Below are positions 49,401 to 61,400 of a DNA stretch of 64,000 nt, piece by piece (the stretch's first letter is position 1; each line of letters begins with the position of its first letter). A program made the translations under genes and the position numbers. The DNA lies in the NCBI RefSeq assembly GCF_030463565.1, contig NC_134644.1, forward strand, positions 112,223,684 through 112,287,683, in the 5' to 3' direction. Below the pieces are notes generated by a model that was given only the letters and a program-made list of their open reading frames with translations, had not been told where the DNA came from and made no database searches. The stretch is from Pelecanus crispus (Eukaryota; Chordata; Aves; Pelecaniformes; Pelecanidae).

Positions 49401-52400
49401 TAGTCCAGCACTTAAACCTATTTCTGACCTCCTCCTGCCCTAAATTTCCACACACCTTTTCTGTTAGGCACCTATATTTTTTCAAGGACGCTCAGAAATA
49501 GCTTGTTCTAACTGTGCTGTGCAGCTTAACCAGCTACCTCCTATCCACGTCTTATCCCAGGAGTACTGGGCAGGAGGAGAGGACCAAGGCAACAAAGCAG
49601 GCAGAATAGTTAAAGCATAGGTGCTACCAGCATTTGTTAGTTTGATAACAGGTGGATGCTAGTTTATTCCTGAGAGATCCTAATAAGAAACCTTACATCA
49701 TAAAAAGATTTCAGAGAACTGATCTCGCTATCAGATTAGTTTATAGGTTTGTTGGGTTTTTTTGAGGGGTGATTTTTTTTTTTTTTTTTTTTTGTAATCA
49801 TAAAGACATCTGGGAACCAGGGCTCTGATTTTTTAAAATGTATTTTTAAATCTTATCTGCATCATGCTTTTCTAAACCTTCTATGTTATTGAGCTATGTG
49901 AAAGTTCAAATCAATGGTATTTGTTTAGAGTAGCTGAAACTCTGCCCCAGTAAGTATTCCTCAGCACAAGTGAAAGAAGACTTATTTCTTTTAAAGCCTA
50001 GATGCTCAATAAAAGCTAATCCCCTAAACAGCTTTGTAAGTTTGACACTAAGGGCTAATTCCAAACCCAGCCCTGTCTCTTTACAAGATAGGTGCTAAAA
50101 TGCTCTTTTAGACTGTGGATCCCAGGAGCAGAAACTATAAGTCAAGTTCTCAGACTGTATTATTTAAGGTGTAAGTCAGGCAACTCAAAAGGCATTTACA
50201 ACACTCACACATTCCTGGGGAACAGTTTTGGGCTAGAGCACAAGATGTGCCTCCATTGCCATGCCTGGCTGGGATGTGGTGTCAGGGTATGTATGGGCTC
50301 AGGGTGGCCACTGTCCCTTTGACATCCAGTGCGAGGGATTCCACCCTAAGGCTACAGACCCACAGTGGTCTTCAAAACACTAAGCTGGGCCAGACTCTTC
50401 GCCATCACGCGAAATGCTGGCTGTTTCTGCTACCACAGTCGGTTCATCCAGCATCCTACCGGCCAAATCAGCCAGGAAATGGAAGACCCTGACCCAGTTC
50501 TCCCCCAGCATGCATCAGACATGCAGCCCGTCTCCCCTGCCCTTTCCAGCCTTCTCCCTGAAGTTGGGCTCCTGTACAGAAACAACTCATGTTTTAAGGA
50601 CTAAGAGGAAACTGCAAGGCACCCCTCCAGCAAATGTCCTTGTTTCTGCTTTTGCCCATAACTCTTTTTTTTTCAGTTCTTTTCTAAGAGTAAAATGCAT
50701 TAAGAGTGATGATAAGAGGACAAGCATCTGGATAACCATGGGACAAACACATGATTAGTTTGCCAACACTTCCTTTAAAATAAGAGAGCCTCAGGATCGT
50801 TGAGATAGCCTCAGCAGTGGGAGCTCAGAGACTACTGGAGCAGGCTGCCACCATGCCACAGGACTGTGCCACTGCCCTGACTAGTTTCTTGACCCTCATC
50901 AGGCTTGATTTATAAAGCTGTAGATTTGCCTTACTATCCGTGTTACAGTCTTGCAGTTATATATCCCTACATATGACTTAGGATTTAATGTTCAAGCTAG
51001 AAATACCAAAGGAAAGGCACGAAGTTATCTAAGGCAAGTTTCAAAAGAATAATGTGTTTATTACTTCCACACTATCCACATCACTAGCCAGTATAATTAG
51101 ATAAAATAACTAATATGAATTACTAGCAGTGGCTGACATATTTCTTCTGACTTTATGCTTACTTAAAGAAAAGAATTTTGTAGTCTTAGAAAAAAAAGAA
51201 AAAACTCTAAAGGTTATTTAACACCTTTCTAAAAAGTTTATTTAACTAGATTGTTACACTAAATAGTTCATTTGTAGTATTAACCAGTAAGTTTTATAAC
51301 ATGATTTAAGTGATCAATAACTTATCATACTAAGATATAGTCAAACAAATACACAGTATCTTTCCTTTTTTCTGTTTTTTTTTCAATATCTTTCTCTATT
51401 TGTGTTGAAGTCTATATAAGTATTTGAAGAAAGAAATGTATGTTAGGAATATTTATATGTATTAAAATTACTTTCTGTTAATAACATTTTTTTCTCTGAA
51501 ATAAAACTGTCTGAAGCAGACATTTATTATTTTCTTTTAAATTTCAATAGCTTACCCAGCAACAGTAGTATGGGAGGAACTGTCCCTCAGAACTCTGTCA
51601 GATCATTTTGTAATTAGAAGCATAAAGGCTGAGTACATATGCATGTATTTTTATGCATCGTAAATGCACATGTTGCTTTCATTATCCAGAATTTGATCAG
51701 CTCTGAAATACTCTAAATCATATTTTTAGCAATATCCGGCTGCAGTAAGTTCCACAAAGTTGTGTGATAACAATTGTAATGCACTGTGCAAAATATTATT
51801 TTTTAAGCACCTATATTGCATAATGCGTGTTAACTGGACTGGTACTTGGTTCTTCCAGGCAGGTTAGGGAAAATGAGCCCAGCACTCCCGAGTCTATTGT
51901 TATAGAGCAACTTAGAGCTATGAGTTTGATTAAACACAAAATATTGTTCCCAGCTCCTGATATAATCAGAAAACTTTTTTTGTACTCAACATGACCCATT
52001 GCTATGTGCTTAAATGTCTGCTAAATTCTTCTAAGCTTTTTTAAAGACTACAGAATCTTTTTTTTTTGTTGTTGTTGATTTCTTACCCTATTTTTCATTT
52101 CCTTTTTATTAGGTTTCAAAAACTTCTCTGTCTTTTTATAACAATGTTTTTTCAAAGAAAGAAAAATAAATAAAAGGTGTGCATGTGCCATACTTTGGTA
52201 GGAGATCCTAATACTTTTTTCTGCATTGTCTGTTTTTTCTTGTAACCATCTTAAATCAGTACCAATTGCAAAAGAAGTTCTGGAAAATAAATATCTCCTG
52301 TCACAGCCTGTCAGCTACAGAAACCCAGGAAACACAACAATTAACATCAACAAGGATAGCTTTATTTTGCATTATTTATTCTGTTTTAGCTATAGGAGCA

Positions 52401-55119
52401 CTGATGAGAATAAATGTTTAATGGCAACCTTTATTTTTGTTACTGTTATGGAATTGCCAAGACAGTTGATTAATTCTGTGCTATTTCCTATGTCCATTGC
52501 AGTCTTACTATCATAAAAAAAAGATTGAAAAAAATGTGTAGCCTATATTAAAAATGAGACTTAGCTTCATTCATGTCAAATATTGTTACACAAAAACATC
52601 TACTCTAAAATCTATCCATTCACTTGACAATCCCAGGATTGTAAGGGAACATGGCAAATCTATTTAACATCACGAGGATTTCTATACGGAAGGGAAAAAA
52701 ACAATGAAATCCATTCTTTGGGACTTCCAGTGTGAGATTTAAAAATATTATCTCTTTCATCTTAGAAAGCGTATTAGATTCTGAGCTTGCATTTAGTTAA
52801 AAAGAAAATCTTTTTTCCATTACAACTTGCAATATTCATAACAATATTGACATTTTAAAATGCTTTAATTATAATTAATCATACTTAAACCTGAGTTACT
52901 TTCATATCTGTTCTAACCATATCCATAAAATTGTGTCAAGCTGTATATGCATGCAAAGGTGAAAAACATCTTTGCAAAGTGAAATTTGCATTTTCTTCAA
53001 TAGAACCAGTTCACATATGGACTCTAACATTTAGCTTTCTAAGCATAATGCCATTTAAATAATTGCTGAATACACAGCACCTTCACCTATCACCTTCTAC
53101 TGTCTTTGTAAAGGCCTGGACAGAGAGACAAACTTCTTGTCACAACAGGTTAGTCAATATTCTTTGACGCTTCTTTCATTCCACTGTATGTCTGTACTTG
53201 TTTCTAATATAACACAACTTTTTATCTAAAATCAAAAGTGAAGAGCATTTATTTATAATATCCAGAACAAACACAGCACCCTTTATGCACTGCAAGACTT
53301 TATATCTGCAGAATTATTATATACAACCTTATACCCTTTGTTTTTAAAGTTATGCCACTATAATGGTGTTGCAGTCAATATCTTCTACTTACAAAACATA
53401 GGCAGATACCCCAAACAGTTGTCTGTGGTGAAAAATGTAAGATACTGATATATACAGGTTGTGTAAGAAGTTGGTTTGGAAAGAGTCACAAGTGTTTGGA
53501 TGATGTACAGAAAAATGAAACTTTCCAGTGTTGTTGGATCTGTTCTTATAATCAAGCAGCAGCTTTTCACACTTTCTCCACAGTCCACTCTATTCTGTAT
53601 GTGGATAAAACCCACATTTATTCCTTTACAGCAGGTATAAAAAGGAGCTAAAACACCCTGATATTTAACACTAAAAAAGACATTAATTGGAACACCTTCC
53701 TCCTTCCTTTTTAGGAAGAAACAGTTGTAAATAATGCTGTATTTCATGCTAAAAATCACAGCCATTTAAGAGACATATTTTCTCATAGAATACCACCCTG
53801 CATTTTCTAGGTTACCAGATGACAACTAGTAAATGTGGCTGGTGAGCTAAGTCTGAATAGAGGTTTATATGCTACAGGCTGATGGTCTTTGTCATTTCCT
53901 AGAGATCAAATATCTCAAAAAATCACCACTAGTCATAGTATTGCCTATTAGACTGGAGAGCTGAACAAGCATGAGATTTTTCCTTTTCTAATAAGTGCAA
54001 TACAGAGATCTGGTTAGTGCTTTTTTTTTTCTCTTTGTCGTAAACAGGTAAGGGTCTTCACAGACTGCCTGCACTTAGCAACCCCTAAATAAAAGGGTGC
54101 CTGAAGGATGTATGTTGTACTTAAATTATTGCTATAGAGAGCACTTTAAAAGACTTTTCACCTCAGATATTCAATTCCAACCCCTTCTTCAGCAAAGTTT
54201 TATTAGCTTATAACAAGACTTGATTAGAAATGTGTTTGCTGCTTCTCAACAGGATTTCTATTCATCTGTTGTGAAATGAAGTATTTTCCACAATGTCATG
54301 GTAGACTTTTGTCATAACAAGAGAGCTGCTGTTGTTGCTGTCTAACAAACTTCTTTGGTTTATCAATATATTTCCAAGCTTTACTTGCTAGCTTTAGGGG
54401 AAAAACCAAAACCAACAAAAAAACCCAAGAACAGAATTTTGCATGGACCTGGTACATGTGAGGAGCTGGAATCAGAGCCTACCACAGAAAGGAAAGCTTA
54501 AACATTTACTCAGTAAGACAGCAAGCTCATGTTACAAGATATTCTTTCTTCTTCTTTTACACCGGCAGGCAGAATTGTTTCAAAGGAGTATACTCACAGA
54601 TGATTTAAACTACCAATAATAAAATGTAGCTGTTTAAAAAATGGGGCTACTCAAGTACCTTAGCACCGTCTGATGATTTATTATCAGTCTCTTTCAATTT
54701 CTCCTTTTCTGCACCAAGTGACTACAAAATCAAAAGTACCAGCATGCATCCACCTATAATATTCACAGTTAAGATATATGAGTAACTATATTTAGTAATG
54801 CTGTGTGTTATTTGATCATAGGGGTGAATATATTGTTATCAAGGGTCATTTTTTAAAAATTTAAATCATGGCTACAGTTATATATTCAATCACATCCTCA
54901 GAATCCAAATGAAAGTGATAGCCTTGTATTATTTCTTCTATTTTATAAAGTACTAACGCTAAGTTCCATTTGTACCAGTTGCACCTGGTTACCACTGAAG
55001 ACATTTTCTTGCCCTCCATCTCTTCACAGCTCATTAGCTGAAAATAGAGAGGTCCTCTTGGGTCAGGAGTAGATGTATTATCTGTGTGCCTTGCACATAA
55101 AGAAAACCGAGACTTGGAC

Positions 55120-55156
55120 AGGGACCCATGGGGTCCCTGGGCCTATTTAAAGGCCC
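55120..55156. repeat. Two abutting perfect hairpins
   Basis: AGGGACCC-ATG-GGGTCCCT (8-bp stem, 3-base loop, 55120-55138) is followed immediately by GGGCCT-ATTTAA-AGGCCC (6-bp stem, 6-base loop, 55139-55156). Function is unknown. If transcribed in the DOK6 3' UTR, both would fold. Confidence 0.85.
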
Positions 55157-55764
55157 TTGTAATCTCTAGGCAGGCAGGTCTACCACATGTGCCAAAAGAG
55201 AGTTTTCCTTCTGGCAGAAGCACTAGGAGCTGTACAAAGTAGTCTCAGTAGGGAATCACTTAGATTACCGACAGTCATGTGCCAGGAATTAAAGCAATTC
55301 CGTGAAAGCAGATTTTTCTGGCAAACTGTTGGTGCAGTGCCTGCCTGGTTCTCAAGGAGCTTTTCTGAGGAACATTTCTAGAAGCTATGCAAATACACAA
55401 ATGTTACAGTGATATCATCTGCTGTTCTGGAGTGGCACTAATGGCAACATCCACTGGCTGCTGAATACCTTTGTGCTTCAGGTGCCCAGTTTTCTTAGGC
55501 TGTGTTACAGTACACTGTGAAGTTGCATCCTTATTTTCAACTACCAGTGTGGTTGTGTTTACTCTCTACAAGAAATAGGTTCCCAGTAGGCCAGGTTTGC
55601 TTTCTGTTAGTTGCATTCTCCAGCTTTGTCTTGCAGTTCAGTTTTCTGCCTATTGCTAGAAGATAGGACTTCACAGATGTTTATAAATGTATGAATTGAG
55701 AGGATAGTTGCATTATGTAATGAAAGCAAAATATTTAGTAAAACTCCTATACATGGCCAATCCT

Positions 55765-55797
55765 GCCCCCTCCTCCCCCCTCCCCTCCCCACACACA
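55765..55797 (-). repeat. G-run tract on the minus strand (G-quadruplex-type)
   Basis: The minus strand reads GTG repeats, then GGGGAGGGGAGGGGGG and GGGGG. These are four or more G-tracts with one- to few-base loops, the pattern of a strong G-quadruplex. It lies about 2.5 kb after the DOK6 stop on the DOK6 sense strand. Confidence 0.8.
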
Positions 55798-58061
55798 CTT
55801 TTTTTGTGTTTTGTTTGGAAATAGCATCTACATTTTCATTAACTAGACAATATTCATGCACTGCATAGGAAGACAAAACCATCTGTGACAGACAGGAACC
55901 ATACCCCAGGAAATGCAAAGAGCACACTATATAGAACTTATGCTTTTTATCTAAACATAGCTAAAGCACTAGCTTTAGGATTTAGATAGGTTCTTAAAGT
56001 ATATGGGCTCCGGAACTATAAAGCAGTTCTGATACTCTTACTCTCCTCTTTTGCCTTTTCCTCACTTTTGGACTATGTAGAATATGTAAATATTAAATGA
56101 CTAGTATTGAAGTCACACAGGAAAATAATTACATGGACATGGGATAGAAATCTGCAGAATATATTGGCAACTTAATCTAAGGAATTTTAAAGAAAATATA
56201 TAATTTTAGGGCAAGTGAAAGAATCACAGTTGCATAGGAATAAAAATAACTGGCCAGTTCCTCAAAAAGCATATATTTAGCAAAGCTGCATTGAATAACA
56301 CAATTATACCAGCAAAGTATCTACCCTTTTGTGTCACATTTTGCAAACTGGAAATTTTCCCAAAGCAAAATGTCAACCAAATTTTTTTCTTAAATGAAAG
56401 TGTGAATGAAGCTTCCTTGAAGGGTACAGCTCAGAGAGCACCATAGGTACAGCTCCCTGACAGCGTGGGAGAGCAGTTTTTCATTTTAGTTCATCAAAAT
56501 GCTCTTTGTAGGGAGCCGTACTATTCCTGAGTATGGCAGCACTGTGAGAAGGAAAAGAGGTAGTGACTGAGACAGGAGAAAAGAGGAAAAATAAAGCAAG
56601 CTGATTGTGGTGGGGTACAAGTGTTTCATTTAAGCGGACCACAAAGCTTTTTTATTCAGCAGCTGTTCACTGAGGTGTAGAAAGCTGTAAGTCTGCAAGG
56701 TCTCTTAGCCTGGAAGATGGTTGGAGAAAAGCTCGACATACTGTATCAGTAAATGTTTAATTGAAAGCAGAAGTTTCTTTCATACTTTTTAATGCATATA
56801 TATATGTGCATATATAAAACAACCCAACAGCACTTTTTCGATTAAATTATGGTACATAAAACTGATTGTTTCATTGGAAAAAAGTCTATGTGTGTCCTCC
56901 TTGATATGCTTCCTCAACCTGTCCTGAGAAACAACTAATGAGATGAATCCCTCTGGTAAACATGGCAATCGTTTCACACTGGGAACAGAACACAAGGCTG
57001 CTCAGATCATAGCAAGAGGGCAGATTTTTCTCCCCACCATTCCAAATATTTCAGGGCATCACAAGAATTACAGAAAAATTTGATACCACTTACAAAAATC
57101 TAAAAGTTCAGGATAGATAAAACTTGTTCCCCACCTACAGGTATGCCTTCCAACTTATTCCCTCATTACTCATTACAAACACACCTACTACAGTTCATTT
57201 TTTAAAGATGTCTTCCAAGGACGGAAAATTTCCATTGAGATATACTCCTCCTCCTTTTGAAAGTAAACCGATGCTTGACACATGATCATACAAGATACAA
57301 TGTGCATCTAAAACAGAAATCTGAGAAGGAAACAGAGAAAATCAAAGTAACGCTGACCAGAAAGACAAGACCAGAGCTCAGCTCTACCATATCTGGCCCA
57401 GCCATGGCACAGGTGCTTGCCAGCTGGGGATGCAGCCTGCTTTTTTTTGTCTGAAGAACAGTTTTCCCGCTTTTTAAAGTTAGATTTGCAGGCACGGTTA
57501 CCTAAATAATTTGCAAATAAGACGACTTCTCAGCAGCACTGAGGATGAGACTGTGGTGCCGATATGGATGTTCACAGCTCTCAGGGGCATTGTGAGAGTT
57601 ATGTGCCTATTAGTAAGGGATGAATTTGTGCCCCCGGAATTTAAGATTAGAGCCATACCAGGCAATAACCTTACCTTAATGCAATGAACTCTATTCCCAA
57701 CAAACCGTATTAGCCTGCTACTCCAGTATCTGTTGGTGTCTGGCTTGAAAAACACCCGACCACCCTCTAGGGTAACGCGTGAACTCGCTTGGGTGTGAAG
57801 GTAACCCCCACAGTGCTGACGCTGCATCTTGGATCAACAACAATTCAGCGGCTCCAGCGGGGAATCAGTGGGCTGCGGCAAGGACCTAAAAATGTTACAG
57901 GTGAAGACAGGATGGCCTGCTGGTGGAGGCGGGTAGGATGGCCCCAGTGTCAAATGTGCCATTGTGATGGAGCCCCAGCACGGGCCTTCTCCGGTCATGC
58001 AGGAACCTTCACACCAACACAGTTTCATTTGTTTCCACCATTTTCTGACAACACGAACGTG

Positions 58062-58087
58062 TCCCCCTCCCCCCCCCCCACCCCCCA
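58062..58087 (-). repeat. Poly-G tract on the minus strand, after the DOK6 stop
   Basis: The + strand has 5 Cs, CT, 11-12 Cs, A and 6 Cs. The minus strand (DOK6 sense) is thus an almost continuous G run able to form a G-quadruplex, about 230 bases after the stop codon. It is also a place where sequencing and assembly length are unreliable. Confidence 0.85.
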
Positions 58088-58315
58088 TCCTTCTTGAACA
58101 TATCAACAAAAGGAACGGCAAAATAAATAAATAAAGACTTAGCCTCTGCTTTGGGGAAGCCGCCTCTCCAGGTTTTCGCCTTGGCGGTGACCCGGCTGGA
58201 GCTGGTAGGCATCAGTTTTCACGGCAAATGGTGGGTGCGGAGGGGGCTGGTGGCTCCCCGGCCCTGGTGGCAGGCTCCAGGCTCGACTGTCTCTCTCGGC
58301 CGGCCGCCCCGGCTG

Positions 58316-58455
58316 TCATTGCACCAGGCCCGAGCCGTAGCTGAAGGCGTAGCTGCTGGCCAGCGAGAGGGGCTGCTGGTGCTCCTCGCCCTGCTCCGAG
58401 GGGTAGCTGGGAAACGTCTGCGCCCGCGACACCTTTGTCGAGCCGAGGCCGTGAC
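58316..58455 (-). CDS. DOK6: DOK6 last coding exon
   Basis: On the minus strand the exon follows acceptor CGCTCCCGCAG, enters in phase 1 (split Gly) and ends with TGA at 58318-58316. It encodes about 46 residues: HGLGSTKVSRAQTFPSYP, then EEHQQPLS, then SSYAFSYGSGLVQ. This aligns along its whole length with the C-terminus of human DOK6, where the corresponding blocks are SRAQTFPSY, QQPLS, SSYGFSY and a final IQ. DOK6 is a cytoplasmic docking protein with N-terminal PH and PTB domains that binds RET and promotes neurite outgrowth; those domains lie on exons beyond this window. The exon is far more GC-rich than its surroundings. Placement tail to tail with CD226 matches the human order. Confidence 0.93.
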
Positions 58456-61400
58456 CTGCGGGAGCGGGGACATGGGCACAAAGGATGTAACTGGGCTTTA
58501 ATTTCATTTTAATTTACTTGAGGCCTTTTGCCGTGGACGTGGACTCCGACGGGCCGGTGTCGTACTGCCCCGTGGTGCCAGGGTGCCCAGAAAACTGATG
58601 TGCCACACTGAGCCTTGCAGAGAAGGGCTTTGCCCATGTCTGAGGCAGGAGTGGGTGACGGATGCCCGGCTCAGACAGAAGACCCTGCACCCAACACAGG
58701 CATAATTTAGGGGCAGATTATTTTATTTTTTTTTTAAATTGCAGAATATCATACCTATATATTTCCTACTCTATAAATCTCAGCTATATTTGTTAGAGCT
58801 GGTGAAGAACTAATGCACTCGTTATTCGTCTGAAGCACCGTTTAAGTGGTGGAAGCAATGCCAGCAGTTTCAAAGGGATTTGTCACACAAAAGCCCACTT
58901 CACCTACTTACTGTCTTTCGAATAGGATGCCAGTTTGTCAGGTAAACACAGCATTATTGTCACTTCAAAATGAACTGGAGGTGGGATATGGCCACATGGC
59001 AGAATACTGGTTGGGAAGAGGATGTGCGAGATCTTTCCTCAGGCAGGCCTGTGAATCTCATATAACCACGGCTTGTTCACTTACAGCCAGCGAGACAGGA
59101 GACCATGTGTGAAAAGCCATTAAAAAGCCAACGACCAAACTTAGAAGATGACTCCTATGACCTGATTCTGTATCCCAATCATTTTCTTATCTCAAAATTC
59201 CCTTCTGAAATTGAGATTTACTTAGTAACAAAAAGTTAAGTTCCAAACCGCGTATCTTCATGCAACATATATCCTCCATTTTTTTTAAATGAATATTAAA
59301 GCCTGGATTTAAAATGGTTTTGGATAATGCTTTTAAATATCGTTAATACACACATTATATATAGAAATGCAAAATCTTATTCTTCCTTCAACCACAGAGC
59401 TGCTAAAGAATAGCTATAACAGAGTATAGACTCAGTTGCTGAAGAACTCAGCTCACGTTGAAACATTTCAAAACAGCTAGCAGCTTTCTAGACTGCCCCA
59501 GTAGTGCTGGATCCAAGAATGATGTTAACCAGATTTGGCAAAACTTTGTCCTAACTTGTATTTGGAAAAGTTGGGCTATAACATGTTACTGACTGCTTCA
59601 TGAAAAAAATTGTGATCCCCCTGAAGATGAGTCTGTCAGAGTAATACTTAGACCAAGAGAGAAAAAAAAAACCCAAACCCTAAATGAAAAATAGAATAAA
59701 AGGTACATCTCAGTGACACTGGAGACAATAAAACTAGAGACTGAATTCCCACTGGCACATTAATGGTCATAAAAATCGCTTTCATAGCACAACCAAGGAA
59801 GATTAATTTTGCATGTGTATATTTACTATTCATTCACTGGGTTAAAATGACATTGGCTATCAAAACATGACTGAGATGCCAGGTTTAAATGTTTTCTGCT
59901 TCAAAAAGCTTTTGCATTAAACTGAATTAAAATGTATGGTGGCTGTGAGGTCTGAGCTGCAAAGCAAAAGCACTGATAATACATTATTTGAGAATAGTCT
60001 TAAATGTTTTATTGCTTTGACCAACTTTTAACCATGACATTAAGTAAGGCCTTCATACATTTTTACTTTTATTTGGGATTTGCATCACAATTAGTTGGAT
60101 TTTTTTTTTTAATATAATGCAAACCTAAACTTAGAAAGTTGCGTGATTGTAGGTTTTAATTTAATGTTCCAAATCTAGCATTTTTCCTTCTAAGAATTTA
60201 AGGCCTTGTTTTCTTTTTACCCAGAAGCTAGAATCATATATATTTTAAGAGCACTAGAGAACTGCTAATCCAGCCTTGTGATTAGCTATGTAAAATTTTT
60301 CTCTTCCTTACCAATAAAGATAAATAAATTACATCAAGGTACATTTTTTTCCATTCTCTTTATGTATTTTATCAAAAAATTGTATAACACACAAATAGCC
60401 CCTGTGACAATGAGCAGGGGTAAAGACACTTGCCAACCAAGGGAGTTCCCTAAACTCAGGCCTATTTGTATCGTGTGTTGTATCTCATATCATTAATATC
60501 GAATTCACTTCTGTAGAATAGTGCAGCTTTAATACAGTGATGAAGAGTGCCCCTACTAAACTAATTTCTAGCCAAGGTATTAAGGCAGTCTTAGAATACA
60601 GAAGATGAATTTGAACCTATTAAGGTTAAAAAGGAAATTAAATTCGGTCTTCCATTTCCTGGATGTATGCCTCAGCTGCTAGCACATCCCTTACTGTTCT
60701 TTAAATGAAAATTTGTAGCTGCTAAATCTTGTAATGGGACTGATTTTAGCCATTCTGTAACCACAGGGGTTAATGGAGATAAGTGACTTCTTCCCTGACT
60801 GCTAGGATATGTAGTCAGAGAGAGAGAGAGACAGTCTTAGGTCCAAAAGATTAAAAGACACACTCAACAGAGCCAAAAGATACAAGACACCTGGTCAAGG
60901 CTTAAGCTGAAGAGTACGACATCAATCTATGGAAATAATAACAAAAAGAATAGAGGACATTGGTTCAAATGAAATGAGAAAGCCATGGGTAATAGAGAAT
61001 TTGTGAGTTTAGGAAAGAATGGCTTTATGCAATATGTTATACTTTCAACTTATATTTTTTTTTAAAACAATGAACTATATTAATACATTTAAATAACAAT
61101 AAAAAATAATGGTGGTAAAATAATGAAATAGTCCAATGGTTCCAAGTTGGCTTAAGACTCCTAAGTAGTAAATTTCCAAAATTTAAGTTTTTGTTCAGCT
61201 TTTTTTTTAAATTTAGTACATCCCATAGTGGAAATTCTAAATTATAATCGATTCTTTTATTTGTATTCCTACTAAATGTTATTTTAATACTCATACAGCT
61301 GATCAGCCTTGTGGGATCTTAGGTACTGCAGCATCTCACAGGTACGCTTTATGTCAGCACAAAGGATTTCAAAACTAAAGATACAGGAAGAGTTTTTGCA

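Larger units (their letters stand above)
46401..58315. other. CD226-DOK6 convergent interval, including DOK6 3' UTR
   Basis: This 11.9-kb stretch has no splice-bounded coding exon recognised on either strand. The part nearest 58315 must be DOK6 3' UTR (minus strand); how far it extends is unknown. Minus-strand AATAAA signals lie, among others, at 48501-48496, 48491-48486 and 46702-46697. It contains a 20+ base poly-T run (49768-49793), C-rich tracts at 55765-55791 and 58062-58087, and paired hairpins at 55120-55156. No CR1 copy was recognised here, in contrast with the CD226 introns. Confidence 0.65.
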
